33,709 nt of DNA from a virus. How positions within the stretch are numbered: the stretch's first letter is position 1; every line of letters begins with the position of its first letter. Made by a program: the position numbers and the translations under genes. The notes below the pieces were generated by a model. That model was not told where the DNA came from. It saw nothing but the letters and a program-made list of their open reading frames with translations, and made no database searches. The stretch is taken from positions 1 through 33,709 of the IMG/VR virus record IMGVR_UViG_3300045972_000299, one strand, 5' to 3'. This document shows positions 14,919 to 21,740 of the stretch, one piece after another.

Positions 14919-16187
14919 ATGAAAAAGCAAAAAGACTTCAATAAATTAGCATTGGCAGCAAAGCCAACTAACGTACAACCAACTGGACGCAACGCAAAGA
15001 AACCACCCATAACAGATACACGCGGTTCTGATACTATGGAAATAGACTATTTCCGGTTGTATGAATCCATGTACCGGAAGGAAGTAACCGATTGGCAAAA
15101 CGCACGTTTCGCACGCTATGACCCTTTTCATCCGGTAACGTACCTGATACAACAGCTGTACAAAGATGCTATGTTGGACAATCACCTTCAGGGAGCTATC
15201 CAACAACGTATTTTGCGGGTGGTAAATAAAATTGCCGTATTCAAAGATACTGAAGGTAAACAGGATGATGAGCGTTCAAAACAAATCAATAAAAAGTGGT
15301 TTCGTCATGCTATCCGTAAAGCAATGGAGTCAAAGTTCTATGAATACAGCATGTTCCTAATATCAGACTTCACTTCGGGAAGTATTCGCAAACTCGTTGA
15401 TATACCTCGCGAAAACATTATTCCTGAGAAAGGACTGCTTTTGAAAGAAGCCCATAACCCTACCGGTGTTGCTATCCGGTACGAAGATTTTTCAAACTTT
15501 CTTATCTATGTTCAACTATCACCCGACAAAGGCGGTATCCTGGAGCGCATTGCGCCAATGACCATCTATAAAAGACATTCATGGGCTTCGTGGGATGAGT
15601 TTGAACAAATATTTGGTGTGCCTATCCGTATTGCAAAAACAATGATCAATACCAAAAAGCACAAAGATGAGCTTCAGGAGTGGTTGCAAATGATGGGGAC
15701 TTCCAGTTATGGAATCTTTGACAAACAGACTGAAATTGAAATCAAAGAGAATCAGAAAACAGATTCTTTCAATGTTTTCGATAAAAAGATTGAGCGTATC
15801 AACAAAGAAATGTCCAAAGGTATTGTAGGGCAAACCATGACCATGGACGATGGTTCTAGCAAATCACAAGCCGACGTTCACCTTCAAATGTTCCAGGATA
15901 TAACCGATGCTGATATTGCGGATGTTCAGGACTGGATTAATGATGATTTCGTTCCTGTTTTGCGCAACCTTGGTTTTGATATACCGGAAGGCTACACCGT
16001 GGAGCTTCAGGCTAAAAAGAACGTGAAGCCCAGCGAAAAGATTAAGGAAGACAGTGAGTTGCTTAAATACGGCTATAACCTTACAACCGAATACATCGAA
16101 AGTACTTACGGTGTAATGCTTGACAAAGAGAACCCTAAAACACAACCGGCGAAAGCCAGTAACCAGTCACTCAGTTTTTTCGATTAG
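14919..16187 (+). CDS. Portal protein (DUF935, Mu gp29-like)
   Basis: A 422-residue portal of the DUF935 family, the dodecameric ring at the head vertex through which DNA enters and leaves. Seen are a basic, disordered N-terminus, 'YMxxxVTDWQNARFARYDPF', the conserved 'LQGAIQQRILRVVNK' helix (86-104), 'FEQIFGVPIRIAKTMINTKK' (wing/stem) and 'GQTMTMDDGSSKSQADVHLQMF' (clip region) spread over residues 306-327. The C-terminus reads SLSFFD before TAG. The last codons TTT TTC with the preceding T make a T TTT TTC slippery heptamer. Slippage would fuse the portal to the downstream MuF frame, giving an 860-residue product. Confidence 0.88.
   Translation: MKKQKDFNKLALAAKPTNVQPTGRNAKKPPITDTRGSDTMEIDYFRLYESMYRKEVTDWQNARFARYDPFHPVTYLIQQLYKDAMLDNHLQGAIQQRILRVVNKIAVFKDTEGKQDDERSKQINKKWFRHAIRKAMESKFYEYSMFLISDFTSGSIRKLVDIPRENIIPEKGLLLKEAHNPTGVAIRYEDFSNFLIYVQLSPDKGGILERIAPMTIYKRHSWASWDEFEQIFGVPIRIAKTMINTKKHKDELQEWLQMMGTSSYGIFDKQTEIEIKENQKTDSFNVFDKKIERINKEMSKGIVGQTMTMDDGSSKSQADVHLQMFQDITDADIADVQDWINDDFVPVLRNLGFDIPEGYTVELQAKKNVKPSEKIKEDSELLKYGYNLTTEYIESTYGVMLDKENPKTQPAKASNQSLSFFD
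16175..16181 (+). promoter_or_regulatory. Candidate -1 frameshift site T TTT TTC (portal to MuF)
   Basis: The portal frame reads AGT TTT TTC GAT TAG. The heptamer T TTT TTC fits X XXY YYZ exactly. One base back gives TTT TTT CGA TTA GCC, a frame open for 439 more residues. That frame contains no ATG or GTG upstream of the MuF domain, so recoding or a 1-bp homopolymer change is needed to explain how MuF is made. Confidence 0.55.
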
Positions 16188-17500
16188 CCCCATCTGCTGA
16201 AAAACTAAACTTTTCCAAAGTTCTAAACTTTGGAAAAGTTGTATTAGAAGATGGGGAATTCGACACCGACAAACTTTATTTCAACAATGATTTAGAAACG
16301 CGCCAGTTGGCTATTTCTGAATATCCAAGCTTACAGCTGGCCAACCGTCAAACGGATTTAAATAGTGCTGTAGAACAAATATGGCAGGGAAAAGGCAGTG
16401 AACTTATTCGGCCTATTTTCGACACCTACAATGACGATTTACATCGTGCCGTTGCATCTGATAACGAAGAGACTGCGAAGCTATTTAAAAACAATGTCAG
16501 CCGGTTAGCAGCTGCAAAGGCTAATTATACCATTCAATTACTAGAAGCCTGTAAAGCGGATATAAACGGTGTTGAGCGAAGCAAAGAAGAGTATCAAAAA
16601 GCTGCAAAAGTAGTTATTGGTAGAGCCAACCGCGCCCAGGCATCTGAATACAACACTACTTCGCACCGGTGTCGTGTGGCCAAACAATGGGCGCAATTCA
16701 CACAGGAAAAACGCCTATTCCCAAACATTGAATGGTTGAGAACTCGTTCAGCTTCACCGCGTGAACTTCACCTGACATACGTTGGCCGTATTTGGTCAAT
16801 GGATGACAAGTTCTTAGCAAACAATACACCTGGTTGCATATATAATTGTAAATGTGATTGGAAAAACACCGACAAAGCAGTTACTGACAATACCGACATT
16901 AAACCGGTTCCTATTTCTCCCGGACTCGAAGGTAATCCCTATTACACCGATCAGATATTTACGGACAAACATCCGTACTTCAGTCGTGTCAACAAACACA
17001 TCCCTGACGTTGGAGTACTATATAATCCGGACGATGTTGCTTATATGAACAAAGTAACAGTTTCAGGCGTGAAATACAAAGAACATTTCCTTTGTCTAAA
17101 AGAGCCTGAAACGGTTGAAAATGCAAAGATTATAGAAGCATTGGTAAAAAACAAAGTGGTAAAAGAAGCTACTTTATTGCCACGCATTCACCAGTCTGAA
17201 GTTGAATTGAGATCGCGTTATTATGGAAAAGCGTATCAGGAAATGCATAAAACAAAATGTCCTGATTGTCTGGGAGATGGAAATTTACTTGAATTTAAGC
17301 TTACAGATGCAAACCATTTGAGCAAAAATGTATTAAAAGCTTCACAACAGGCAGATATCGCAGTAATAAAATGTACCGACGTTGTTTCAAAATCGTATCT
17401 GGAACGCTTTGCAAAATGGCAATTTAGTTTGAATGACAGGTCTAACCTTGAGAAAATCATTGTTATGACCGGGGAAGATGTTCACGTATTCGTAAAATGA
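16181..17500 (+). CDS. MuF head morphogenesis protein with C-terminal nuclease-toxin-like domain
   Basis: This frame is open from 16163 to 17500 and has no ATG or GTG before the MuF domain; the first usable codon is TTG 16307, giving 397 residues. Coding character extends upstream of that TTG ('EFDTDKLYFNNDLETRQ'), so a start by -1 frameshift from the portal is likely. Numbered from the TTG, residues 90-190 are the phage Mu F domain, with its hallmark 'SPRELHLTYVGRIWSMDD' and the Cys motif 'PGCIYNCKCDW' near 175-185. MuF is a minor head protein injected or packaged with DNA. Residues about 255-397 are not head-like: they hold 'CPDCLGDGNLLEFKLT' (Asp320, Glu329-x-Lys331) and 'IAVIKCTDVVSKSYLERFAK', like polymorphic-toxin nuclease domains of PD-(D/E)xK or BECR type. 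Confidence 0.72.
   Translation, partial: RLAPSAEKLNFSKVLNFGKVVLEDGEFDTDKLYFNNDLETRQLAISEYPSLQLANRQTDLNSAVEQIWQGKGSELIRPIFDTYNDDLHRAVASDNEETAKLFKNNVSRLAAAKANYTIQLLEACKADINGVERSKEEYQKAAKVVIGRANRAQASEYNTTSHRCRVAKQWAQFTQEKRLFPNIEWLRTRSASPRELHLTYVGRIWSMDDKFLANNTPGCIYNCKCDWKNTDKAVTDNTDIKPVPISPGLEGNPYYTDQIFTDKHPYFSRVNKHIPDVGVLYNPDDVAYMNKVTVSGVKYKEHFLCLKEPETVENAKIIEALVKNKVVKEATLLPRIHQSEVELRSRYYGKAYQEMHKTKCPDCLGDGNLLEFKLTDANHLSKNVLKASQQADIAVIKCTDVVSKSYLERFAKWQFSLNDRSNLEKIIVMTGEDVHVFVK
16208..16240 (+). other. RNA hairpin 26 bases after the portal slippery site
   Basis: AACTTTTCCAAAG and CTTTGGAAAAGTT form a perfect 13-bp stem with a 7-base loop (TTCTAAA). It lies inside the MuF frame, 26 bases after the T TTT TTC heptamer. 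It could stimulate frameshifting, although the usual spacer is shorter, or attenuate transcription or translation. No U-run follows, so it is not a standard terminator. Confidence 0.6.
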
Positions 17501-17615
17501 ACCAAGGCGAACAAGTGATAAATCACATATTCGCCTTGGGTAGCGTCAGAGCACGCAGCTCCGACACGACAAAAGTACAATATATTTTGAATAATTGTAC
17601 TCATTAGCTGATATT
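17501..17615 (+). other. Highly structured non-coding stretch (three hairpins) between MuF and gpG
   Basis: Three successive inverted repeats fill this gap. The first is CCAAGGCGAA/TTCGCCTTGG (17502-17511, 17530-17539) with an inner GTGAT/ATCAC. The second is GTCAGAGC/GCTCCGAC (17545-17552, 17558-17565), with one A-C mismatch. The third is AGTACAAT/ATTGTACT (17574-17581, 17594-17601). None is followed by a strong T-run, and no reading frame is present. It could be a processed small RNA or a regulatory leader for the next gene. Confidence 0.55.
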
Positions 17616-17628
17616 TAATACAAAATTT

Positions 17629-18093
17629 ATGGATGGAGATCAATTTGCAAGTCATTTACTAAACATGTCAGAAGAGGCCAGACGGTTTATCGATGACGAT
17701 GCACCCATTATCATGGGTAAAAACGCCAGGGATGTTTTTACTGAGAACTTCCAGAACGAAGGCTTTATGGATAATCAAAATGAATCGTGGGAAGAGGTAA
17801 AACGTAGGCTAAATCCAAAGGTAACCGGGGCAAAAGCAACCCGAAAGATTCTAACCGGTGATACTGGAGATTTGGGTATGAGTATTGAGTACAAAAACGC
17901 TGCTAACGCCGAAGTTCACATCGTTTCCGATAAAGAGTACTCCAAAGCACAAAACGAGGGCACAACGAACGCCGGACGCAATCACAACGTTACTATTCCG
18001 GCTCGTAAGTTTATTGGTGATTCTGCTGAAGTGGATAAGCGGAACATCGAAGCTTTTGAAATAAAACTGAATGATTTAGACAAACAGCCCTGA
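17629..18093 (+). CDS. Virion morphogenesis protein (Mu gpG-like)
   Basis: A 154-residue protein of the phage virion morphogenesis (Mu gpG/P2 gpS) kind. It has an N-terminal helical part, then 'ARDVFTENFQNEGFMDNQNESWEEVKRR' (36-63) with the family 'v.vxxxFxxegF.d...xxW.xxkrr' pattern, 'ILTGDTGDLGMSIEYK' (the 'iLtxtGxLxxSI' motif) and 'IPARKFIGDS' (the 'iPaRpFlG' motif). It acts in tail completion or head-tail joining. It is the last gene of the plus-strand late arm; its stop lies inside the stem of a strong bidirectional terminator. An ATG at 17629 fits the alignment to family members. Confidence 0.85.
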   Translation: MDGDQFASHLLNMSEEARRFIDDDAPIIMGKNARDVFTENFQNEGFMDNQNESWEEVKRRLNPKVTGAKATRKILTGDTGDLGMSIEYKNAANAEVHIVSDKEYSKAQNEGTTNAGRNHNVTIPARKFIGDSAEVDKRNIEAFEIKLNDLDKQP

Positions 18094-18121
18094 GCAGAAT
18101 CGCTCAGGGCTGTTTGTCTAA
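18076..18121. terminator. Bidirectional terminator between convergent late and early arms
   Basis: A perfect 20-bp stem: TTAGACAAACAGCCCTGAGC (18076-18095) pairs with its exact reverse complement (18102-18121) around the loop AGAATC. It separates the convergent gpG-like gene (plus) and the early operon end (minus). It is the strongest hairpin in the window and should stop transcription from both sides. Confidence 0.92.
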
Positions 18122-18334
18122 CTATAATCCATTTTTTAATGCGTCTTCAACATGTGGAAGACAATCTTTCATTTCTTCAATTGTAGTATCAAATCTATTA
18201 GCAAAATCTAGCATTGAATCTCCAACTTTTGGTGGTTTACTTGGTCTACCATCTGTATAATCATATTTTAAAATACAATTCTTTTCATAAGCTAATCTTG
18301 CATTAAAAGCACGATTATATTTTTCATTTTCCAT
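18122..18334 (-). CDS. Small hypothetical protein
   Basis: A 70-residue protein (MENEKYNRAFNARLAYEKNC...) with 'DGRPSKPPKVGDSMLDFANRF' in the middle and a helical C-terminus 'TTIEEMKDCLPHVEDALKNG'. The second half, 'DSMLDFANRFDTTIEEMKDCLP', has the spacing of a small helix-turn-helix or a helical hairpin. I do not recognise a family. It is the last gene of the minus-strand early/middle operon, 12 bases after the secreted protein gene, with its stop abutting the bidirectional terminator. Two Cys are present, but no zinc motif. Confidence 0.6.
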   Translation of the reverse strand: MENEKYNRAFNARLAYEKNCILKYDYTDGRPSKPPKVGDSMLDFANRFDTTIEEMKDCLPHVEDALKNGL

Positions 18335-18346
18335 AATGATAGATGT

Positions 18347-18811
18347 TTAATAATTATTCAATGATATACTCCAGTTTTCACCACTTTTACTAATCAGATA
18401 AGTCATATTATCCCGTTTGATATACGTAACGCCTTTAGCTTGCAACGCTTCCATATTTTCGCCTGGATTGATAAACTTACTCCAGAATGGGAAAAGGTCT
18501 AAGAAACGCCCCGAAACAGACTCAAAACGATATTCAGGAACTCCTTTAATTTCCAAGTCTTTATTCTCGCCTTTCTTTATAATCCGAAATAGAACATATA
18601 ACCGGTCTAAGTCATCTACGGTATTTACATACTCATATTTAAAAGCATACTCGCTACTTTTTTCCGATTTGAATATATAGTGTCTTTTTGCATTGGACAC
18701 CAGACTATCACTCAGGGCACGCATATCATCCTTATTTGTTGATATAAACTTGACTTGTGAACTGGCAAATACCGAAGCTAAAAGGAAAATTGATAATATT
18801 AGTTTTTTCAT
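18347..18811 (-). CDS. Secreted protein (signal peptide), possible lysogenic conversion gene
   Basis: Starting at ATG 18811 the protein is 154 residues and begins MKKLILSIFLLASVFASSQV, a classic Sec signal peptide with cleavage likely near 'ASS-Q'. An upstream ATG (18859) would add 16 polar residues and spoil the signal peptide, so the shorter form is preferred. The mature part is a mixed alpha/beta domain ('YAFKYEYVNTVDDLDRLYVLF', 'YRFESVSGRFLDLFPFWSKFI') without a recognised family. No lipobox is present. Exported small proteins in the accessory part of temperate phages often alter the host envelope (superinfection exclusion) or fitness; that is inference. It precedes the 70-residue gene by 12 bases. 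Confidence 0.65.
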   Translation of the reverse strand: MKKLILSIFLLASVFASSQVKFISTNKDDMRALSDSLVSNAKRHYIFKSEKSSEYAFKYEYVNTVDDLDRLYVLFRIIKKGENKDLEIKGVPEYRFESVSGRFLDLFPFWSKFINPGENMEALQAKGVTYIKRDNMTYLISKSGENWSISLNNY

Positions 18812-18836
18812 GGCTGTATTTTTTTTGCAAATATAG

Positions 18837-19037
18837 TTATTTGATTTTAAATGGTTCAACTGTTATCACTGTTATTTTACTTACTAATACCCGTCCACTG
18901 CTTTCGCACGTTGTGCAGGTTATTGCAATTGGTTCTTGATGTAACATATCGTATTTGTCGTAAACATACATTATTCCAGTGCCTTCACAGTCCCGACAAA
19001 GTTCAATCGTTGGGTGCATGTATCGTTTGTGAGTCAT
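18837..19037 (-). CDS. Small double-CxxC zinc-ribbon-like protein
   Basis: A 66-residue protein with two CxxC pairs: 'CRDCEGTG' (Cys14, Cys17) and 'CTTCESSGRV' (Cys41, Cys44). Both are followed by Gly, the CxxCxGxG pattern of DnaJ-type zinc fingers. Four cysteines would bind one zinc. Such stand-alone fingers are common in phage early regions and may contact nucleic acid or protein. The ATG overlaps the stop of the upstream gene by four bases, and the gene lies 25 bases upstream of the secreted protein gene. Confidence 0.65.
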   Translation of the reverse strand: MTHKRYMHPTIELCRDCEGTGIMYVYDKYDMLHQEPIAITCTTCESSGRVLVSKITVITVEPFKIK

Positions 19038-19573
19038 TTTTTTAGTTTCTTTTCTAAATCATTAAAATACTTGGTCATTGTGGCCGATGTTATGTTATCC
19101 CATTTATCACAAATCCCACTGTTACGGCTATTGTATTCAGCAATTTCACATAGTTCGTCAAAGTATAGCTGAAAGATTTTAAGCACTTTTGGAACGTCCA
19201 TGCTTTCATACATGCTACCAAATTCACCGTGTTTTATCTTTCTGAATATCACATGCACATCGGCAATAGTTAGCATGTAATAGGTTGATAATACCTCTTT
19301 AGCAATATATTCAATTTGCGGTTCTGTCAGTGGACGCTTCAGGTTTACGAGTTCTGTTATTTCAATCAGGTAAAGCTTTATAATTGCCTCTATTTTATCA
19401 CTTCCGAACTCTTTGCGAAGCTTTGCCAAACTTGGAACTTTATTATACACAGCCAATGCATCGCTGGTTGTCTTTACGGTTGCAAGCGATTGTTGCACTA
19501 TATTAGGCGAGTAAATCGTCAATGACTCTTTGCTTATAGTCTTCGGTAACTGCTGTTGATTGTTGTTTTCCAT
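19034..19573 (-). CDS. Conserved phage hypothetical protein, possible replication accessory
   Basis: A 179-residue, mainly helical protein. Residues 1-45 are Gln/Asn/Ser-rich and linker-like; 46-179 form a helical domain ('KVPSLAKLRKEFGSDKIEAI', 'LTEPQIEYIAKEVLSTYYML', 'VPKVLKIFQLYFDELCEIAE'). I recall similar proteins in Bacteroides phages under a domain of unknown function. The layout (a linker, then helices with 'YYMLTIADVHVIFRKIKHGEFG') resembles helicase-loader-like proteins, but no motif proves it. It overlaps the upstream gene by 71 bases, in a different frame, which is long for this phage. It is immediately before the zinc-ribbon gene. Confidence 0.6.
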   Translation of the reverse strand: MENNNQQQLPKTISKESLTIYSPNIVQQSLATVKTTSDALAVYNKVPSLAKLRKEFGSDKIEAIIKLYLIEITELVNLKRPLTEPQIEYIAKEVLSTYYMLTIADVHVIFRKIKHGEFGSMYESMDVPKVLKIFQLYFDELCEIAEYNSRNSGICDKWDNITSATMTKYFNDLEKKLKK

Positions 19574-19964
19574 TCTTTTTAATTGCTGAAACTATCTCAT
19601 TAAACTTGCTGTCAATCACTGAAAGGCTGAATCCGTTCTGTCTATACCAATCTGGAAGCCTCTGAATAGTCACTTTGAAAGCATTAATTATAATCTGATC
19701 ATCCAACGGGTTATCCACTATTTTTTCAATTTTCTTAAGCAAGTTTGCCAACGATTTGCCATCTTTAGCCCCAAATGAATAACGTATACCGCTATACTTC
19801 GTGTACTCTTCGCAAAAGAAGTCCCGGCAAACAGTAAAGGCCGTTACTTGTTTTTTGTATTTTTCTTTATATGGAACTCCAACTGCGAAGGCTAATGCTT
19901 CGCGAAGTTCTTCTTTAGTCGATGTCCTATTATTCAGGATGTTTTTTGCTGTTACTAAGTCCAT
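19503..19964 (-). CDS. Conserved hypothetical early protein
   Basis: A 153-residue protein, basic and mostly helical, with 'GVPYKEKYKKQVTAFTVCRDF', 'SFGAKDGKSLANLLKKIEKI' (63-82) and 'FKVTIQRLPDWYRQNGFSLS' (97-116). The 'S.....LK.il......i......f..fl..lp.wy..n.......n.kfn.ii..i' layout is like replication-related proteins in Bacteroidota phages that carry a winged-helix part; I cannot name a family. It starts after AAACTAATAATATG, the same leader as two other genes here, and shares 71 bases with the next gene. Confidence 0.6.
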   Translation of the reverse strand: MDLVTAKNILNNRTSTKEELREALAFAVGVPYKEKYKKQVTAFTVCRDFFCEEYTKYSGIRYSFGAKDGKSLANLLKKIEKIVDNPLDDQIIINAFKVTIQRLPDWYRQNGFSLSVIDSKFNEIVSAIKKNGKQQSTAVTEDYKQRVIDDLLA

Positions 19965-19977
19965 ATTATTAGTTTCT

Positions 19978-20238
19978 TTATATTAGTTCACATAGTATTT
20001 TTACAACATTCTTATCAATATCATCATCAAATATTATTTTAAGGCCTAAAATCGTTATATATCCTTTATATGTTCCAAAAGGCATAGTTTCGTTTGGCGA
20101 ATAGCATATGTGTTTCTTCACTAAACATATATAATCTGAACTTATAAGCACACGTGACATTTTATAATTACTTCCGTACCATTGTATTCGTTTATGCTCA
20201 TCCATAACAGCGTCAACCAGTTGATTTATTGTCATCAT
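19978..20238 (-). CDS. Small hypothetical early protein
   Basis: An 86-residue protein if started at ATG 20238 (MMTINQLVDAVMDEHKR). The frame is open up to ATG 20286, but that start would overlap the upstream gene. The leader AAAACTAATAATATG at 20238 matches the leader of the gene at 19964, so the shorter form is chosen. It has an N-terminal helix, 'RIQWYGSNYKMSRVLISSDYI' and a C-terminal strand pair. No domain is recognised. Confidence 0.55.
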   Translation of the reverse strand: MMTINQLVDAVMDEHKRIQWYGSNYKMSRVLISSDYICLVKKHICYSPNETMPFGTYKGYITILGLKIIFDDDIDKNVVKILCELI

Positions 20239-20248
20239 ATTATTAGTT

Positions 20249-20566
20249 TTATGTGAAATAAAATGTTTTGCCACTTCCAGTTCCAAATCGCTGTTGTTTT
20301 ATAGTTGCTAAAAATGGAAAATCTTGTTTTTGAACCTTATCCAAAGCCTCTTTAATAGGAGCTGCATTGGTAAAAAATTTCCGTTCTATATTTTCATATC
20401 GTACTTTCACAATATATCTTCCTGGACCATGTTTAGTCTTTACATTAGCTTCAAAATCCAACACTACTATTTCGCAGTTAGTTACCTCTTCTATTGATAT
20501 AATAGGCACTGCAAATATGTTTTTATCTTCATTTGTTTTTATTCCGAAATCAGAGAACTTTTTCAT
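20249..20566 (-). CDS. Small hypothetical protein downstream of the DGR reverse transcriptase
   Basis: A 105-residue protein, mainly strands ('IFAVPIISIEEVTNCEIVVLDF', 'GRYIVKVRYENIERKFFT') with one helix ('PIKEALDKVQKQDFPFLATI') and a C-terminus 'RFGTGSGKTFYFT'. The strands could form an OB-like or ssDNA-binding-like fold, but no family is certain. The 'GTGSGKT' is not a credible Walker A because it is ten residues from the end with no preceding strand-loop context. It overlaps the end of the reverse transcriptase gene by 17 bases, so it is expressed with the DGR. It does not resemble the helical Avd accessory protein of DGRs. Confidence 0.6.
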   Translation of the reverse strand: MKKFSDFGIKTNEDKNIFAVPIISIEEVTNCEIVVLDFEANVKTKHGPGRYIVKVRYENIERKFFTNAAPIKEALDKVQKQDFPFLATIKQQRFGTGSGKTFYFT

Positions 20567-21536
20567 TTATTACTTTTTTTAATAGGTTTTTTGAATTGCA
20601 ATGCTTAGCCCAACCGAGCCAAGGAGCTATTTTAATTTTATATTCTTTGTCTGTTATTTGCTTCATTTTATTGAGCTTTGCAGCTTTCCGACAAAGGCGT
20701 TTCTTTATCGTTTTACGCATTAAAACATGTGAGTGGTAAAAAACATAACCAACGAAGTCAATACCGCGAGAATCGACCGGGAACACTTGATAGTTACCCT
20801 TTAGTTTTAGCTTTAGATTAGTCACAAAATAAGTGTCTATATCTTTTAGTAATTCATGCAAATACTGTTTATTTCCGCTTAAAATTACGATGTCATCTGC
20901 ATATCTGTAATAGTATTTTATTTGCTTTTCTTCCTTCAACCAGTGGTCAAAGTAAGATAAATATAGATTTGCAAAGAACTGAGACAAGTAGTTTCCTATT
21001 GGGACACCGGGAGCACTATCAATAATTTCATCTAATAAGTTAAGTAGCTTATTATCTTTCAATTTTCGCCGTATAATAGCTTTTAATACTTCATGATCAA
21101 TCGTTGGATAGAACTTCTTTATGTCTAGTTTAAGACAATATGTTGTATTTTCAATATCTTTCAAGTCCTGTTTTAAATCTTTCAACATAGCATGTATTCC
21201 ACGGCCTTTTATGCATGAATAAGTGTGGTGAATAAATACGGATGTCCATATAGGTTCAAGTATATTCATGATCGCATGATGAACGACACGGTCTCTGAAT
21301 GGTAATCTGAATATTTCACGTTCTTTCGGTTCATATATTTTAAACACGCTATATTCAGAGGTTTTATATGCACCTGTTATCAGTTCATTGTACAACTGAT
21401 CAATGTTGTTTTCAACATTTCTTTCAAAAATCTTGACACCATATTGCCCGGACTTTCCTTTCCGGGCTTTTTGGTATGCAAGTATCAAATTGTCTTTTGT
21501 GACTACTTTGTCAAATAAATTATTTATTCTTTTCAT
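20550..21536 (-). CDS. DGR reverse transcriptase
   Basis: A 328-residue reverse transcriptase from ATG 21536 (MKRINNLFDKVVTKDNL, the usual beginning of DGR RTs); an ATG at 21581 would add 15 residues. The catalytic domain shows 'RLPFRDRVVHHAI', 'LDIKKFYPTID' (first Asp at 138), 'YRYADDIVIL' (YADD 212-215) and 'GIDFVGYVFYHSH'. The motif IGNYLSQ (180-186) in place of the QGxxxSP of group II intron RTs is a hallmark of DGR enzymes. There is no maturase or endonuclease domain. It makes adenine-mutagenised cDNA from the template repeat lying 100 bases upstream, for transfer into two target genes. The order targets, template, RT on one strand is canonical. Confidence 0.95.
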   Translation of the reverse strand: MKRINNLFDKVVTKDNLILAYQKARKGKSGQYGVKIFERNVENNIDQLYNELITGAYKTSEYSVFKIYEPKEREIFRLPFRDRVVHHAIMNILEPIWTSVFIHHTYSCIKGRGIHAMLKDLKQDLKDIENTTYCLKLDIKKFYPTIDHEVLKAIIRRKLKDNKLLNLLDEIIDSAPGVPIGNYLSQFFANLYLSYFDHWLKEEKQIKYYYRYADDIVILSGNKQYLHELLKDIDTYFVTNLKLKLKGNYQVFPVDSRGIDFVGYVFYHSHVLMRKTIKKRLCRKAAKLNKMKQITDKEYKIKIAPWLGWAKHCNSKNLLKKVINEKVL

Positions 21537-21636
21537 AAGCCTGGCTTTCAAAAATGGAGCTTTCTCATTTGATACTAACACCGTTGAAAGATTAGTCGTT
21601 TTTTGCTAAGAAGCAAGGTTTTTGCCTTTTCATTTA

Positions 21637-21716
21637 CCAGTTGGGAACTGGAACCTGCATTCGAATTCGTATTAGCGTTATTCGTATTGTTCAAACCGAA
21701 CGCTGAAGCAGAACCA
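21637..21716 (-). repeat. DGR template repeat (TR)
   Basis: An 80-bp sequence between the second target gene and the RT, non-coding here. Read on the minus strand it resembles the variable ends of both targets, but at the variable sites it has asparagine codons (AAC/AAT, seven within 33 bases). Over 80 aligned positions it differs from VR2 at 15, and over 75 from VR1 at 14. Every difference lies at a minus-strand adenine. This asymmetry is diagnostic for the template of a DGR. Confidence 0.95.
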
Positions 21717-21740
21717 GCGAAGACAAACAACCTAAATTTA

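Noticed and set aside
16208-16240. Transcription terminator after the portal gene
   Set aside because: The 13-bp hairpin lacks a following T-run and lies inside an open frame needed for MuF.
16307-17500. MuF starting at TTG 16307 as an ordinary gene
   Set aside because: Possible, but the frame is open and protein-like upstream of the TTG and a slippery site leads exactly into it, so the frameshift or a 1-bp homopolymer change explains more.
20249-20320. Walker A motif GTGSGKT near the end of the 105-residue protein
   Set aside because: It lies ten residues before the C-terminus without a preceding strand or room for an ATPase fold.
20550-21581. Reverse transcriptase as part of a group II intron, retron or abortive-infection system
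   Set aside because: No maturase or endonuclease domain, no intron ends and no retron RNA pattern. The template and variable repeats with adenine-only differences fix it as a DGR.
21637-21740. Template repeat as the broken 3' end of a third target gene
   Set aside because: There is no upstream target-like coding sequence in frame, and the asparagine-codon-rich make-up is that of a DGR template.
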